Numbered from the stretch's first letter, positions 52,844-61,742 are shown. The stretch is DNA of 64,000 bases from Serratia silvae (GCF_023282985.1 NZ_JAGQDC010000016.1:62001-126000); one strand, 5' to 3'. The notes: generated by a model from the sequence alone, not told the origin. Numbers and translations: made by a program.

Positions 52844-53694
52844 CAGTGCGGTACCTCTTGGTTGAGTTGTTGCTGGCAGAAATCGGTATCTGAGCAGACG
52901 AACATGCGGTTGCCCTGATCGTCGAGCACCACCTCATCCAGATAGCTGTGGCGCGAGCCGCACAGGGCGCAAGGCTCCTCCCACTGCTGCACGCTGAACG
53001 GATGGTCGTCAAAGTCCAGGCTTTCCACCTTGGTAAACGGCGGCAGGGCGTAGATGCGTTTTTCACGCCCGGCACCGAACAACTGCAATGCGGGCATCAT
53101 GTGCATCTTCGGGTTATCGAATTTAGGGATCGGCGAAGGGTCCATCACATAGCGATCGTTAACCTTTACCGGATAGGCATAGGTGGTGGCGATATGGCCG
53201 TAGCGGGCGATATCCTCATACAGTTTCACCTGCATCACGCCGTACTCTTCCAGTGCATGCATCTTGCGCGTTTCGGTCTCGCGCGGCTCGATAAAGCGCA
53301 GCGGTTCCGGGATGGGCACCTGATAAATCAGGATTTGATCCGCCTGCAATGGCGTTTCTGGAATGCGGTGACGGGTTTGGATCAGTGTGGCTTCTGGTGT
53401 GCGCTCGGTGGTAGCAACACCGGCTACTCGCTGGAAGAAGCGGCGGATGGAGACCGCGTTGGTGGTGTCGTCTGCGCCCTGGTCGATAACCTTCAGCACG
53501 TCGGCACGGCCAATGATGCTGGCGGTGATCTGTATACCGCCAGTGCCCCAGCCATAAGGCATAGGCATCTCACGACCACCAAACGGCACCTGATAGCCAG
53601 GGATCGCCACTGCCTTGAGGATGGCGCGGCGGATCATGCGCTTGGTTTGTTCGTCCAGATAACCGAGGTTATAGCCGGTCAATACTTCACTCAT
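52843..53694 (-). CDS. phnJ: Carbon-phosphorus lyase catalytic subunit PhnJ
   Basis: Radical SAM enzyme that cleaves the C-P bond. 283 residues from ATG 53694. The atypical cluster motif C-x2-C-x21-C-x5-C is complete at Cys242, Cys245, Cys267 and Cys273. N-terminal GYNLGYLDEQTKRMIRRAILKAVAIPG and GWGTGGIQIT are conserved. Overlaps phnI by eight bases. Confidence 0.96.
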   Translation of the reverse strand: MSEVLTGYNLGYLDEQTKRMIRRAILKAVAIPGYQVPFGGREMPMPYGWGTGGIQITASIIGRADVLKVIDQGADDTTNAVSIRRFFQRVAGVATTERTPEATLIQTRHRIPETPLQADQILIYQVPIPEPLRFIEPRETETRKMHALEEYGVMQVKLYEDIARYGHIATTYAYPVKVNDRYVMDPSPIPKFDNPKMHMMPALQLFGAGREKRIYALPPFTKVESLDFDDHPFSVQQWEEPCALCGSRHSYLDEVVLDDQGNRMFVCSDTDFCQQQLNQEVPH

Positions 53695-54772
53695 GGCGGG
53701 TCTCCTGAAGGGCGGCAAATTCCTGTTGCAGGCGTTTGAGCAGCTCCAGTTCAGCCTGGAAATCGACGTAGTGCGGCAGCTTGAGGTGGGAGACAAAACC
53801 GGCGGCCTCCACGTTATCGGCGTGCGCCAGCACAAACTCTTCATCCTGCGCCGGGCCTGCTACGTCCTCGCCGTATTCGGCGGTTTGCAGGGCGCGATCC
53901 ACCAGTGCCATCGCCATGGCTTTACGTTCCGAGCGGCCAAACACCAGCCCATAGCCACGGGTGAAGTGCGGTGGCCGATCCTGTGGGTCGACAAAGCCGT
54001 TGACCATCTCGCACTCGGTCAGCAGGATCTCGCCGATATCGACGGCGAAACCCAACTCTTCCGGCACGATCTCCACGGTAACGTAACCGCTGCGGATCTC
54101 TCCGGCAAACGGATGATTGCGGCCATAGCCGCGTTGGGTGGAGTAGCTCAATGCCAGCAGGAAACCTTCATCGCCACGCACCAGTTGCTGCAAGCGTGCC
54201 GAGCGGGAGCAGGGGTAAACCGGCGGGTTGCGGGTAACATCGTCCGGAGTGCTGCCGTCATCTTCTTCTGCCAGCGCCAGCCGTTGCTGATTAAGCAGCT
54301 CGAACACGTGGGCGCAGCTCTCTGGCAGCGGCTCATCGGCCTGCGGTGCCGGAGGTGTTTCACCGTTGGCCAACAGCGTAAAATCCAGCAGGCGGTGGGT
54401 ATAGTCGTAGGTCGGGCCAAGCACCTGGCCGCCGGGCAAGTCTTTGTAAACCGCCGAGATGCGCCGCTCCAGCCGCATGTTCTCGCTAGCCAGCGGTTCG
54501 CTGACGGCCAGGCGCGGCAGGGTGGTGCGATAAGCGCGCAGCAGGAAAATAGCCTCTACCAGATCGCCGCTGGCCTGTTTGATGGCCAGTGCAGCCAGTT
54601 GGCGATCGTAAATACCGCCCTCCGTCATTACCCGGTCAACCGCCAAGCCAAGTTGTTCACCGATTTGCTCTGCGCTGAGCGCTGGAAGAGTATCGTCACC
54701 CCTGCGCAGATTTTCCTGTAGTTGATGGGCTGCCTCGATAGCCTTTTCGCCCCCTTTCACTGCAACGTACAT
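53687..54772 (-). CDS. phnI: Carbon-phosphorus lyase complex subunit PhnI
   Basis: Core subunit; with PhnG, PhnH and PhnL it replaces adenine of ATP by the phosphonate. 361 residues from ATG 54772, which overlaps the phnH stop (TGATG). Conserved MYVAVKGGEKAI start, STQRGYGRNHPFAGEIR and the block ending SHLKLPHYVDFQAELELLKRL. Confidence 0.95.
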   Translation of the reverse strand: MYVAVKGGEKAIEAAHQLQENLRRGDDTLPALSAEQIGEQLGLAVDRVMTEGGIYDRQLAALAIKQASGDLVEAIFLLRAYRTTLPRLAVSEPLASENMRLERRISAVYKDLPGGQVLGPTYDYTHRLLDFTLLANGETPPAPQADEPLPESCAHVFELLNQQRLALAEEDDGSTPDDVTRNPPVYPCSRSARLQQLVRGDEGFLLALSYSTQRGYGRNHPFAGEIRSGYVTVEIVPEELGFAVDIGEILLTECEMVNGFVDPQDRPPHFTRGYGLVFGRSERKAMAMALVDRALQTAEYGEDVAGPAQDEEFVLAHADNVEAAGFVSHLKLPHYVDFQAELELLKRLQQEFAALQETRHE

Positions 54773-55353
54773 CAGCACTCCTCCACGCGGGTGGTTCTTG
54801 GCAGCGCCATTAGGCGCTCACCGCAGGTCAAGATAATGTCTAGACCCAGCGGGAAGCGCTGAGGCCGTTCGAGTAGATAAGCCCGTAGTGCAGCTGGCAA
54901 TGGCGGGGCGATTTCCCGTTGTTTTTCAATGCCGGGGCCGGAAAGGCGCAGTGTGTGGCTGCCTGCTAATGCTGCAACCTGCACTACCAGCGTGGCACCG
55001 AACTCCGGTGAGACTTCATTGCCGTGGGGTAAAGCGCTCAGCTCGGCAGGCCGTAATTGGTCATCCCATACCGCCAGATGGATATCTTCCTGCCGGGTTG
55101 CCAGCGGAGCACCGGTATGAAAACGGATGTTAGTTAGCACTTGCTCACTTTTAAGGTCGACACAGAGCTGGAGCGGGGTTTCCTGATCCGCCAGCGTCAG
55201 TATCACGGCGGTGCTGGCGGCGTTCAGTGCACCCCATGCCGGGCAATTTGGCAGTTCAACAATCACGCCAGGTTCACTTAACGCCTTTAAAATCAAACGG
55301 AAAGCAGACTGGGATTGCTCAATCGGCTGATCAAAACCGGTTAATAACGTCAT
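54772..55353 (-). CDS. phnH: Carbon-phosphorus lyase complex subunit PhnH
   Basis: 193-residue core subunit (PLP-transferase-like fold without PLP). Recognised by LLTGFDQPIEQSQSAFRLILKALSEPG at the N-terminus and LRLSGPGI in the C-terminal half. Three bases separate it from phnG. Confidence 0.93.
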   Translation of the reverse strand: MTLLTGFDQPIEQSQSAFRLILKALSEPGVIVELPNCPAWGALNAASTAVILTLADQETPLQLCVDLKSEQVLTNIRFHTGAPLATRQEDIHLAVWDDQLRPAELSALPHGNEVSPEFGATLVVQVAALAGSHTLRLSGPGIEKQREIAPPLPAALRAYLLERPQRFPLGLDIILTCGERLMALPRTTRVEEC

Positions 55354-55356
55354 GGC

Positions 55357-55800
55357 TTAATCCCCTCGCACCAGCGTAAAGAAGTCCACCCGGCTAGCTG
55401 CTACGGCACGGGCGCGCAGTTGGCGCTGCTCCTGTTGCAGTGCGGCCAGGGGTTCGATCAGCTGAAGCTGTAGCAATTCATGGTTGGCGGGTTGTTGTAG
55501 CAGGGCGTCGATCAGCGCACAGAGTTCGGCATGTTCCTTGTCACGCCCGGTTACGTAGCTATAGCCCTGGCCGCCGTTTTCCAACTGCACCACGGCGCGG
55601 GTTACGGTCATATCGCCCAACACAAAGCGGCGGCCGGTCGCTCCCATCCGTCCTAGCAGCTGTGTCAGGCCAATCTCAGGGGCGCGTAGGCGCTGGTAGC
55701 TTGGGTTGAGGCTCAGCGCCTGCCAGTGGCTGCGCAGCTGGGCGGATTGGCTATGCGCCAGGACCGACATCCAGCGTTGTCTCTGCTGTAAGGATTGCAT
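55357..55800 (-). CDS. phnG: Carbon-phosphorus lyase complex subunit PhnG
   Basis: 147-residue core subunit. Pattern RQRWMSVLAHSQ, LRAPEIGLTQLLGRMGATGRRFVLGDMTVTRAVV and DALLQ near the middle match PhnG. Directly abuts phnF. Confidence 0.93.
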   Translation of the reverse strand: MQSLQQRQRWMSVLAHSQSAQLRSHWQALSLNPSYQRLRAPEIGLTQLLGRMGATGRRFVLGDMTVTRAVVQLENGGQGYSYVTGRDKEHAELCALIDALLQQPANHELLQLQLIEPLAALQQEQRQLRARAVAASRVDFFTLVRGD

Positions 55801-56529
55801 TCAGTGCTCCATCGTCAGTTCGATCATGTCGGCGCGCGCCAGGCTGATGGAGTATTCCGCCACCAAATCGCTGCCGATACAGGTATTTAGGGTGCGCACG
55901 CAGAGCAAGGGGGCATGGGTGGCTATCTCCAGCAGGCGGCTCTCTTTGGCCTGTGCACGCCGTGCGCTGATGCGGGTCTGGCGGCGGGTCAGCGGCTGGT
56001 GGATTTGCTGTTGGATAAACTCATGCAGCGAACCGTTGTGGAACTGTTGTAAGGCGGGCCACCAGTCGAGATCGGGCAGATAGTGGTCGATCACGCTGAG
56101 AGGAACGCCGTTCACCCGGCGCAGGGTGCGCAGGTGGATGATGGTTTCCCCCTCTTCGCGGTTGAGCGCGCTGGCAATATGCCCATTGCACGGGCGTAAA
56201 ACAGCGAGTAAGCGCTCACTGGTGGGGTGGCTGCCCTGCTCGAACAGGTTCTGGCTGAAACGGGTGTTGGCGTGCAGCGGATAGTTATACGGGCGTAGCA
56301 ACACCAGAATGCCGATGCCGTGGCGGCGTTGCAGCCAGCCGCGCTCTACCAGCTCATCCACGGCGCGGCGCAGCGTATGGCGATTGACCTCAAAACGCTC
56401 GGCAAGCTGTTGTTCTGAAGGCAGATAATCTCCACAGCGGTATTGACTGGACAGCTCCTGCTCCAGCTGGGCGGCGATCTGCTGATATCGAGTGGGGTAA
56501 CTGGTCGGATGTCTAGATAAGTGCGTCAT
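55801..56529 (-). CDS. phnF: GntR/HutC-family regulator PhnF
   Basis: 242-residue transcription factor from ATG 56529. The N-terminal winged helix (about 12-75; GDYLPSEQQLAERFEVNRHTLRRAVDELVERGWL) is followed by a UTRA ligand domain. Probably represses or tunes the operon in response to a phosphonate-derived ligand; not proven in E. coli. First gene of phnFGHIJKLMNP. Confidence 0.93.
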   Translation of the reverse strand: MTHLSRHPTSYPTRYQQIAAQLEQELSSQYRCGDYLPSEQQLAERFEVNRHTLRRAVDELVERGWLQRRHGIGILVLLRPYNYPLHANTRFSQNLFEQGSHPTSERLLAVLRPCNGHIASALNREEGETIIHLRTLRRVNGVPLSVIDHYLPDLDWWPALQQFHNGSLHEFIQQQIHQPLTRRQTRISARRAQAKESRLLEIATHAPLLCVRTLNTCIGSDLVAEYSISLARADMIELTMEH

Positions 56530-56633
56530 AGCCAATACCTCGGCACTTCGGTGGGGGGAGAAAGCGAAAAAGCGGCGATAGAATTCATGATCGGCACTCG
56601 GTAACAAAGTTGGGCTAATGTTGCCGGGGGCAG

Positions 56634-56651
56634 ATGACAATCACGTGACGC
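56634..56651 (-). promoter_or_regulatory. Pho-box-like site upstream of phnF
   Basis: On the minus strand: GCGTCAC-GTGA-TTGTCAT, two 7-mers resembling CTGTCAT with the 4-base spacing of a PhoB box (5 and 6 of 7 matches). It lies about 105 bases upstream of phnF. PhoB control of phn operons is established in E. coli. Confidence 0.5.
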
Positions 56652-56741
56652 GTAGGTGGCGAACTGATGAACAATTTGGGACAGGGAGATGATGTCTTAT
56701 ATTGATGTAAAGAGTGGGTGCTGGCTCGCTGGCTTGAGTGA

Positions 56742-56957
56742 AAAAATACCAGCAAGGCTTATTTTGTTGTCACAAACGTGCTAACTCGGGAACGCATTTT
56801 TGGATTTCTTTATCCACTCAATCCATTGGCCTCGGAACAAGTTGATGATGAGATTGAACTTGCCGTTGAGTTGCCGCTAGAAAACCCAGAAATGGGTAGG
56901 CCCACAAGCTTAGCAAGCTTTGTTAGCGCCCAATTATTCAATAATAAAAATATATGA
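56742..56957 (+). pseudogene. Open-frame remnant of unknown protein
   Basis: A frame open from 56742 to TGA 56955-56957 (KNTSKAYFVV...LASFVSAQLFNNKNI) has protein-like composition (EIELAVELPLENPEMGRPTS) but no convincing start or ribosome site; GTG 56778 would give 59 codons. May be the 3' end of a lost gene or chance. Family not recognised. Confidence 0.2.
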
Positions 56958-57034
56958 TTAAAAAAATTCATTCATGGAATCCATTTATAAATCTCTAAGT
57001 ATCCTGTTGGGCTTTCTAGTATTATACACGGATT

Positions 57035-57265
57035 TTATGTATACTTATCTGGGATATACTTCCAAGATAAATAGAATACCACAATAATTGATATTATTAA
57101 TAACCTCCCACTATATTCTGGTATAAATGCCAAATACAGCAAATACAATAAAACAACGACAGCAGTTGGAAGGGAATTAAAAAATATAGTAAATACAATT
57201 AGTTTAACGTATTTTAAAACAAAATTAATCATGATTTTTGTTATTTCTAATATTTCGATAATCAT
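57035..57265 (-). CDS. Small membrane protein, possible immunity protein
   Basis: 76 residues, very hydrophobic, with two predicted transmembrane segments (about 18-47 and 54-69) and few charges. Very AT-rich. Starts within the stop of the upstream broken gene (ATGA overlap), the usual arrangement for a toxin followed by its membrane immunity protein. No family recognised; the immunity role is inference only. Confidence 0.5.
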   Translation of the reverse strand: MIIEILEITKIMINFVLKYVKLIVFTIFFNSLPTAVVVLLYLLYLAFIPEYSGRLLIISIIVVFYLSWKYIPDKYT

Positions 57266-57958
57266 AAGTCAATTCCCCCTTCTAAAATTTCAATTTTTTC
57301 TTCAAGCGTAGCGTTATGTTTACCTTTAAGCTTGATTATTAACGCCGTTATAATTGGATCTACATATATATATAGCATCTCAATTCTATTGTTATATAGT
57401 ATGTTATAATAGCGAGGTTCAATCGTTCTTAGTTTTCTTGCGGCCATAGCCGCCCTTTGAACTTGCCCATACAATGCAACACCCGTTAAAGCCCATGGCC
57501 CTTTCTTATATGTTTGTTTCCTGATTGAGGCTAAAATATCAGGCGATCCAGATAAAGATTTACCTATTGTATAAGCAATAGCTTTCTTAGTTAGCACTCC
57601 AGAAGTAAATGCAGCAAATAATTTACTTGTCCCTCTTGTTCTTGATTTAGCTTCTCTTTGGGTTCTATCCTCATCATCTAAAATAAATTCAATATATAAA
57701 ATCAGCATATGCAGAAGTATATCTCTCTTTCCAAATAACTCCAAAATACCATTCGTCTTCTATTTTAATTTCTTGACAAACATCTTCATATTTATCTATG
57801 AAACATGATGTTCGCTAGGAAAGCCTTTCAAATCCATCATATATTGCCTCGGTTGTATCAATTGCTTTCTCATAGACACCCTCAACACCTTTATCAAGGG
57901 ATAATGCCATTTTTCTTTCAGCCTGCATGTGTTGTCTAAGAAAATAACTATAGTCCAT
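57262..57958 (-). pseudogene. Broken toxin/effector-like gene
   Basis: A gene start is clear at ATG 57958 after AAAGGAG, giving MDYSYFLRQHMQAERKMALS... for 47 codons until an in-frame TAG (57815-57817). The same frame then continues with protein-like sequence (CFIDKYEDVCQEIKIEDEWYFG) to TGA 57689-57691, and the rest lies one frame over, ending at 57262 (FAAFTSGVLTKKAIAYTIGKSL...ILYNNRIEMLYIYVDPIITALI). Joined, it would be about 232 residues. The C-terminal 160 codons stay open from an internal ATG (57744). Followed by a small membrane protein, as in pore-forming type VI effector/immunity pairs of Serratia; family not confirmed. Confidence 0.55.
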
Positions 57959-58189
57959 TAAATAAGCTCCTTTTATTTATACGACATTTGGTACTAAAGA
58001 ACATTATATCTCTAATGCATTCGTCAAAGCTAGCCTTACGAAAAAATGAGGTTATAGTTTGATATACATGGGTAATATCAAAATTTTCATTCACATGATG
58101 TATTTTTTAGTTTGAATTCATTAATTATTTATATGTCATTGGCAAACCAAAAATTCAGTCCTCTAAACTGAGGCTCTTTGTCTGCCTCA
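57959..58189. other. AT-rich gap, no gene seen
   Basis: Very AT-rich. Holds the ribosome site and presumably the promoter of the broken minus-strand gene next to 57959; nothing else recognised. Confidence 0.5.
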
Positions 58190-58610
58190 AAATGTCGCCT
58201 TGTACGGCTTACTTGCTCACATCCTTTGTTGATCATTTCGTTCCTGGCCATCCCCAAAAAATTAACATCTGGTTTCGATTGCAGCTGACCAGCGCACAAT
58301 ATGTAGTGTATCGGGCTGGCCGTCTTCTTCTTCCCTTCCCCGTTCTGTGCCAGTGGCCGCTCCGCAAACTTTTACAGAATTCATGTAGAGACACCTCCCA
58401 GGGACAGGGATACCTGTCGCTTGATACCGTCCGATCGATGCGTGATCACGCCGCACAGCTGGGCGCAGAATTGAATGAAGCACTTGCAGGGGATTTTGAA
58501 CTGGAGCCATCGCGAAAATACCCGCAGCCAGTTGTGGCTATTAGGACACTGAAACAGCGTCACATCGAAGCCAGTCGGAAACCCGGACGCACATCAACAT
58601 TAACGCAGTT
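58190..58610 (+). pseudogene. Unrecognised gene remnant before nrdG
   Basis: A higher-GC patch inside the AT-rich region. Reading frame 58408-58620 on the plus strand (YLSLDTVRSMRDHAAQLGAE, then LNEALAGDFELEPSRKYPQP) looks coding and amphipathic but has no clear start, and the longer frame (58192-58662) runs into the nrdG 3' end. Probably the 3' part of a transferred gene; product not recognised. Confidence 0.3.
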
Positions 58611-59064
58611 TATGCACCACCTGGTTAGCGCTACCGCGCCAAATCAGCGCCGGGTCTTTTAAATCCTGCACAAACTTACCATCTATCAGCACGTTAATCC
58701 GATCGACAATCTGCATCTGTTCGCTATCCAGTTCATCCAGCTTATAGCCGGTCCACAGCCAGATATCTTTGCCGGGGCATTCGGCATGCACTCGTTTGAC
58801 CAACTGCAGCACGGCGGCGACGTTTGCCGGGTGCAGCGGATCGCCACCGGACAGCGACAACCCTTGGCGTGGAATACGCGTCTCGTTGAGATCGGCTATG
58901 ACCTGATCTTCCATCTGCTGGGTAAACGGCAGGCCAGAGTTCAGTCGCCAGGTGCTTTTGTTATAGCAACCGGGGCATTGGTGCACGCAGCCTGCGACAA
59001 ACAGCGTGCAGCGGGTGCCGGGGCCGTTGACCACATCGATAGGATAATACTGGTGGAAATTCAT
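58600..59064 (-). CDS. nrdG: Anaerobic ribonucleotide reductase activase NrdG
   Basis: Radical SAM enzyme that installs the glycyl radical on NrdD. 154 residues from ATG 59064 (MNFHQYYPIDVVNGPGTRC). Cluster motif CVHQCPGC (C-x3-C-x2-C, about 26-33) and SLSGGDPLHP follow. Second gene after nrdD, with 231 bases between carrying REP-like repeats. Confidence 0.96.
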   Translation of the reverse strand: MNFHQYYPIDVVNGPGTRCTLFVAGCVHQCPGCYNKSTWRLNSGLPFTQQMEDQVIADLNETRIPRQGLSLSGGDPLHPANVAAVLQLVKRVHAECPGKDIWLWTGYKLDELDSEQMQIVDRINVLIDGKFVQDLKDPALIWRGSANQVVHKLR

Positions 59065-59084
59065 AGTATTGCGTTCTTTTATAT

Positions 59085-59284
59085 GGCCCCTCACCCACGG
59101 GGAGAGGGAGCTGGTACGGTGCGGTGGTCAGGTATGGAAGTCACCTGTGACGTATTTGGCCCCATCCTCTCATCTCAAGCCTCTCTGTGCTCAGATGCTT
59201 AGGCTATGTTGAGGACGAATGCCGTCGTTAAGATGTGGCACATTCGATCCCCTCTCCCTTTGGGAGAGGGTTAGGGTGAGGGCC
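59085..59284. repeat. Inverted pair of REP-like palindromic elements between nrdD and nrdG
   Basis: The right element (59249-59284) has CCTCTCCC-TTT-GGGAGAGG followed by GTTAGGGTGAGGGCC. The left element (59085-59111) is GGCCCCTCACCC...GGGGAGAGGGAGC, the same sequence in the opposite orientation with one palindrome arm deleted. Together they bracket 137 bases of noncoding DNA. The CCCTCACCCTAACCCTCTCCC-type repeat recurs in many enterobacterial genomes. Confidence 0.7.
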
Positions 59285-59295
59285 GCTGGCTAAAA

Positions 59296-61434
59296 TTAAC
59301 CGATCTGCCCGTTGCCCAAATGTTTCACCCGGCGTTTCACTTCTTCCTGCTTACCGGCGTTGAACGGCCGGGCATCCGGGCTGCCAAGATAGCCACACAC
59401 GCGGCGGGTCACTGACACTTTTGCCGAATCATGGTTGCCACATTTCGGGCAGGTGAAACCCTTGCTGGTACAGGAAAACTCACCGGTGTAGCCACACTCG
59501 TAGCACTCATCGATAGGCGTGTTGGTGCCGTAATAAGGCACGCGGGTGTAGCTGTAATCCCACACGTCTTCCAGCGCCTTCAGGTTGTGCTGCAGGTTCG
59601 GGTATTCGCCGTAACAGATGAAGCCGCCGTTGGCCAAAGGTGGATATGGCGCCTCGAAGTCCAGTTTGTCGTACGGATTGACCTTTTTCTCCACATCAAG
59701 GTGGAAGCTGTTGGTGTAATAACCCTTGTCAGTCACCCCGGTGACCACGCCAAATTCGCTGGTATCCAGGCGGCAGAAGCGATCGCACAGGTTCTCACTT
59801 GGCGTGCTGTATAGGCTGAAGCCGTAGCCGGTTTCTTCCTTCCAGCTTTCGGTGGCGTTTTTCAGGCGCTCAACGATGGCGATGGCCTTGGCACGCAACT
59901 GCTCGTCGTCGTAAACGTGCTTTTCTGCGCCAAACAGTGCGTTGATGGTTTCATGCACGCCGATGTAGCCCAGCGAAATCGAGGCGCGGCCGTTCTTGAA
60001 AATCTCCGCGATATTATCGTCGGCCTTCAACCGCACGCCGCAGGCTCCTTCCATATACAGGATCGGTGCCACGCGGGCCTTGATGCCTTCCAGGCGGGCA
60101 ATGCGGGTCATCAGGGCTTTCTTGGCCAGCAGCAGGCGCTCATCCAGCAAATGCCAGAAGCGGTCTTCGTTACCCTGGGCTTCCAGAGCGATACGCGGCA
60201 GGTTCAGGCTGATCACGCCGATATTGTTGCGGCCATCGTGGATCTGCTCGCCGTTTTCTTCATAGGTGCCGAGGAAACTGCGGCAGCCCATCGGCGTTTT
60301 AAACGAACCGGTGACCTTGACCACTTGATCGTAATTGAGAATGTCTGGATACATGCGTTTGCTGGCACATTCCAGCGCCAGCTGTTTGATGTCGTAGTTG
60401 GCGTCACCAAACTTGTGGTTCAGGCCGTCGCGGATGGCGAAGACCAGTTTCGGGAACACGGCGGTTTTACGGTTTTTACCCAGCCCGGCGATACGATTTT
60501 TCAGGATCGACTGCTGGATCATGCGCGACTCCCAACTGGTACCCAGGCCGAAACCGAAGGTAACAAACGGCGTCTGGCCATTGGCGGTGTGCAGGGTGTT
60601 GACTTCGTATTCCAGCGACTGGAAGGCGTCGTAACACTCTTTCTCGGTGCGGGTCCTCGCATAGCCTGCCACGTCTTGGATCTGCCACTGCTGCGCCACC
60701 TGCTGGTGCTTGCGGAAACTTTCGGTAACGAACGGGGCCAGGATCTCATCGATGCGGTTAATGGTGGTGCCGCCATAAATATGGCTGGCGACCTGTGCGA
60801 TGATTTGCGCGGTCACGGCGGTGGCGGTGGAAATTGATTTTGGCGGCTCGATCTCGGCGTTGCCCATTTTGAAGCCGTTGGTCAGCATGCCTTTCAGATC
60901 GATCAGCATACAGTTGAACATCGGGAAGAACGGTGAGTAGTCGAGATCGTGATAGTGGATTTCGCCCCGTTCGTGCGCCAGCACCACATCGCGCGGCAGG
61001 ATATGCTGTTTGGCGTAGTGCTTGGCAACGATACCGGCCAACAGATCGCGTTGGGTTGGGATCACCTTGCTGTCTTTATTGGCGTTCTCATTGAGCAGCG
61101 CGACGTTGCTTTGTTCCACCAGGCCACGGATTTCCTGATTCAACCGCCCGCGTAGCTCACGCGAGACGTCACGATCGTGGCGATATTCGATATAGGTACG
61201 TGCCAGCTGCTTATACGGGCCAGACATCAGCTGGTTTTCTACCGCCTGCTGGATTTCGTGGATGTCGACTCGCGGTCGATTTTCCATCTGTTGAGCGACC
61301 ACACGGGCGACGGTAGCACAGTAGTCGGCATCGACAACTTCAGCGGCCAAAGCGGCCCGCTCGATGGCCTGCTTGATCAGCACCTCGTCAAAAGGTACCT
61401 GGCAACCGTCCCGTTTAATCACTACTGGTTTCAC
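59296..61434 (-). CDS. nrdD: Anaerobic ribonucleoside-triphosphate reductase NrdD
   Basis: Class III reductase making dNTPs without oxygen. GTG 61434 (VKPVVIKRDGCQVPF) is preceded by AGGAG and gives 712 residues, exactly the E. coli length. ATP-cone (1-90), catalytic barrel with GRASISLGYIG and STPSENLCDRFC, zinc site CYECGYTG...CPKCGNHD, and the glycyl-radical loop RRVCGYLGSPDARPFNAGK at the end. First gene of nrdDG. Confidence 0.97.
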   Translation of the reverse strand: MKPVVIKRDGCQVPFDEVLIKQAIERAALAAEVVDADYCATVARVVAQQMENRPRVDIHEIQQAVENQLMSGPYKQLARTYIEYRHDRDVSRELRGRLNQEIRGLVEQSNVALLNENANKDSKVIPTQRDLLAGIVAKHYAKQHILPRDVVLAHERGEIHYHDLDYSPFFPMFNCMLIDLKGMLTNGFKMGNAEIEPPKSISTATAVTAQIIAQVASHIYGGTTINRIDEILAPFVTESFRKHQQVAQQWQIQDVAGYARTRTEKECYDAFQSLEYEVNTLHTANGQTPFVTFGFGLGTSWESRMIQQSILKNRIAGLGKNRKTAVFPKLVFAIRDGLNHKFGDANYDIKQLALECASKRMYPDILNYDQVVKVTGSFKTPMGCRSFLGTYEENGEQIHDGRNNIGVISLNLPRIALEAQGNEDRFWHLLDERLLLAKKALMTRIARLEGIKARVAPILYMEGACGVRLKADDNIAEIFKNGRASISLGYIGVHETINALFGAEKHVYDDEQLRAKAIAIVERLKNATESWKEETGYGFSLYSTPSENLCDRFCRLDTSEFGVVTGVTDKGYYTNSFHLDVEKKVNPYDKLDFEAPYPPLANGGFICYGEYPNLQHNLKALEDVWDYSYTRVPYYGTNTPIDECYECGYTGEFSCTSKGFTCPKCGNHDSAKVSVTRRVCGYLGSPDARPFNAGKQEEVKRRVKHLGNGQIG

Positions 61435-61468
61435 GTTGTAACTCCTGTCCCCATGGGGGAGCGTCGGC

Positions 61469-61532
61469 TTATCCACAGGGCAAAACCGCAGGGCGCAAGG
61501 GCTGCGGAGGGTGTGGATGATATTGTGGATAA
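61469..61532. promoter_or_regulatory. Three DnaA-box-like sites upstream of nrdD
   Basis: TTATCCACA at 61469-61477 is a perfect DnaA box. TGTGGATAA at 61524-61532 is a second perfect box in the opposite orientation. TGTGGATGA at 61512-61520 has one mismatch. All lie between the nrdD start and the NrdR boxes. Confidence 0.55.
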
Positions 61533-61579
61533 TTACTATATATAGGTGATTGGTTTTCTTTAAGCACTATATATGGGTG
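61533..61579 (-). promoter_or_regulatory. Tandem NrdR boxes of nrdD
   Basis: TTACTATATATAGGTG (61533-61548) and GCACTATATATGGGTG (61564-61579) resemble the NrdR consensus ACACTATATATTGTGT. Their 31-base offset (three helical turns) is the standard NrdR arrangement. NrdR represses reductase operons when dATP is high. Confidence 0.8.
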
Positions 61580-61742
61580 TGCTGTCGTTTTTTTTGACCT
61601 AGGACAAAGAATTGCGGAAGCCGTTTGAACGCTGTACAGCTACCCGTTTCAGGAATATTTGTAACCCTTGCTATCAGCGGGCTGAATGAAGATTACCGAT
61701 TATCTGAAAGATCGTTAAGGTGTGATTGTGATCGCATCACGC

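Noticed and set aside
53693-54721. 342-codon plus-strand frame opposite phnI
   Set aside because: Antisense shadow of phnI in a GC-rich operon.
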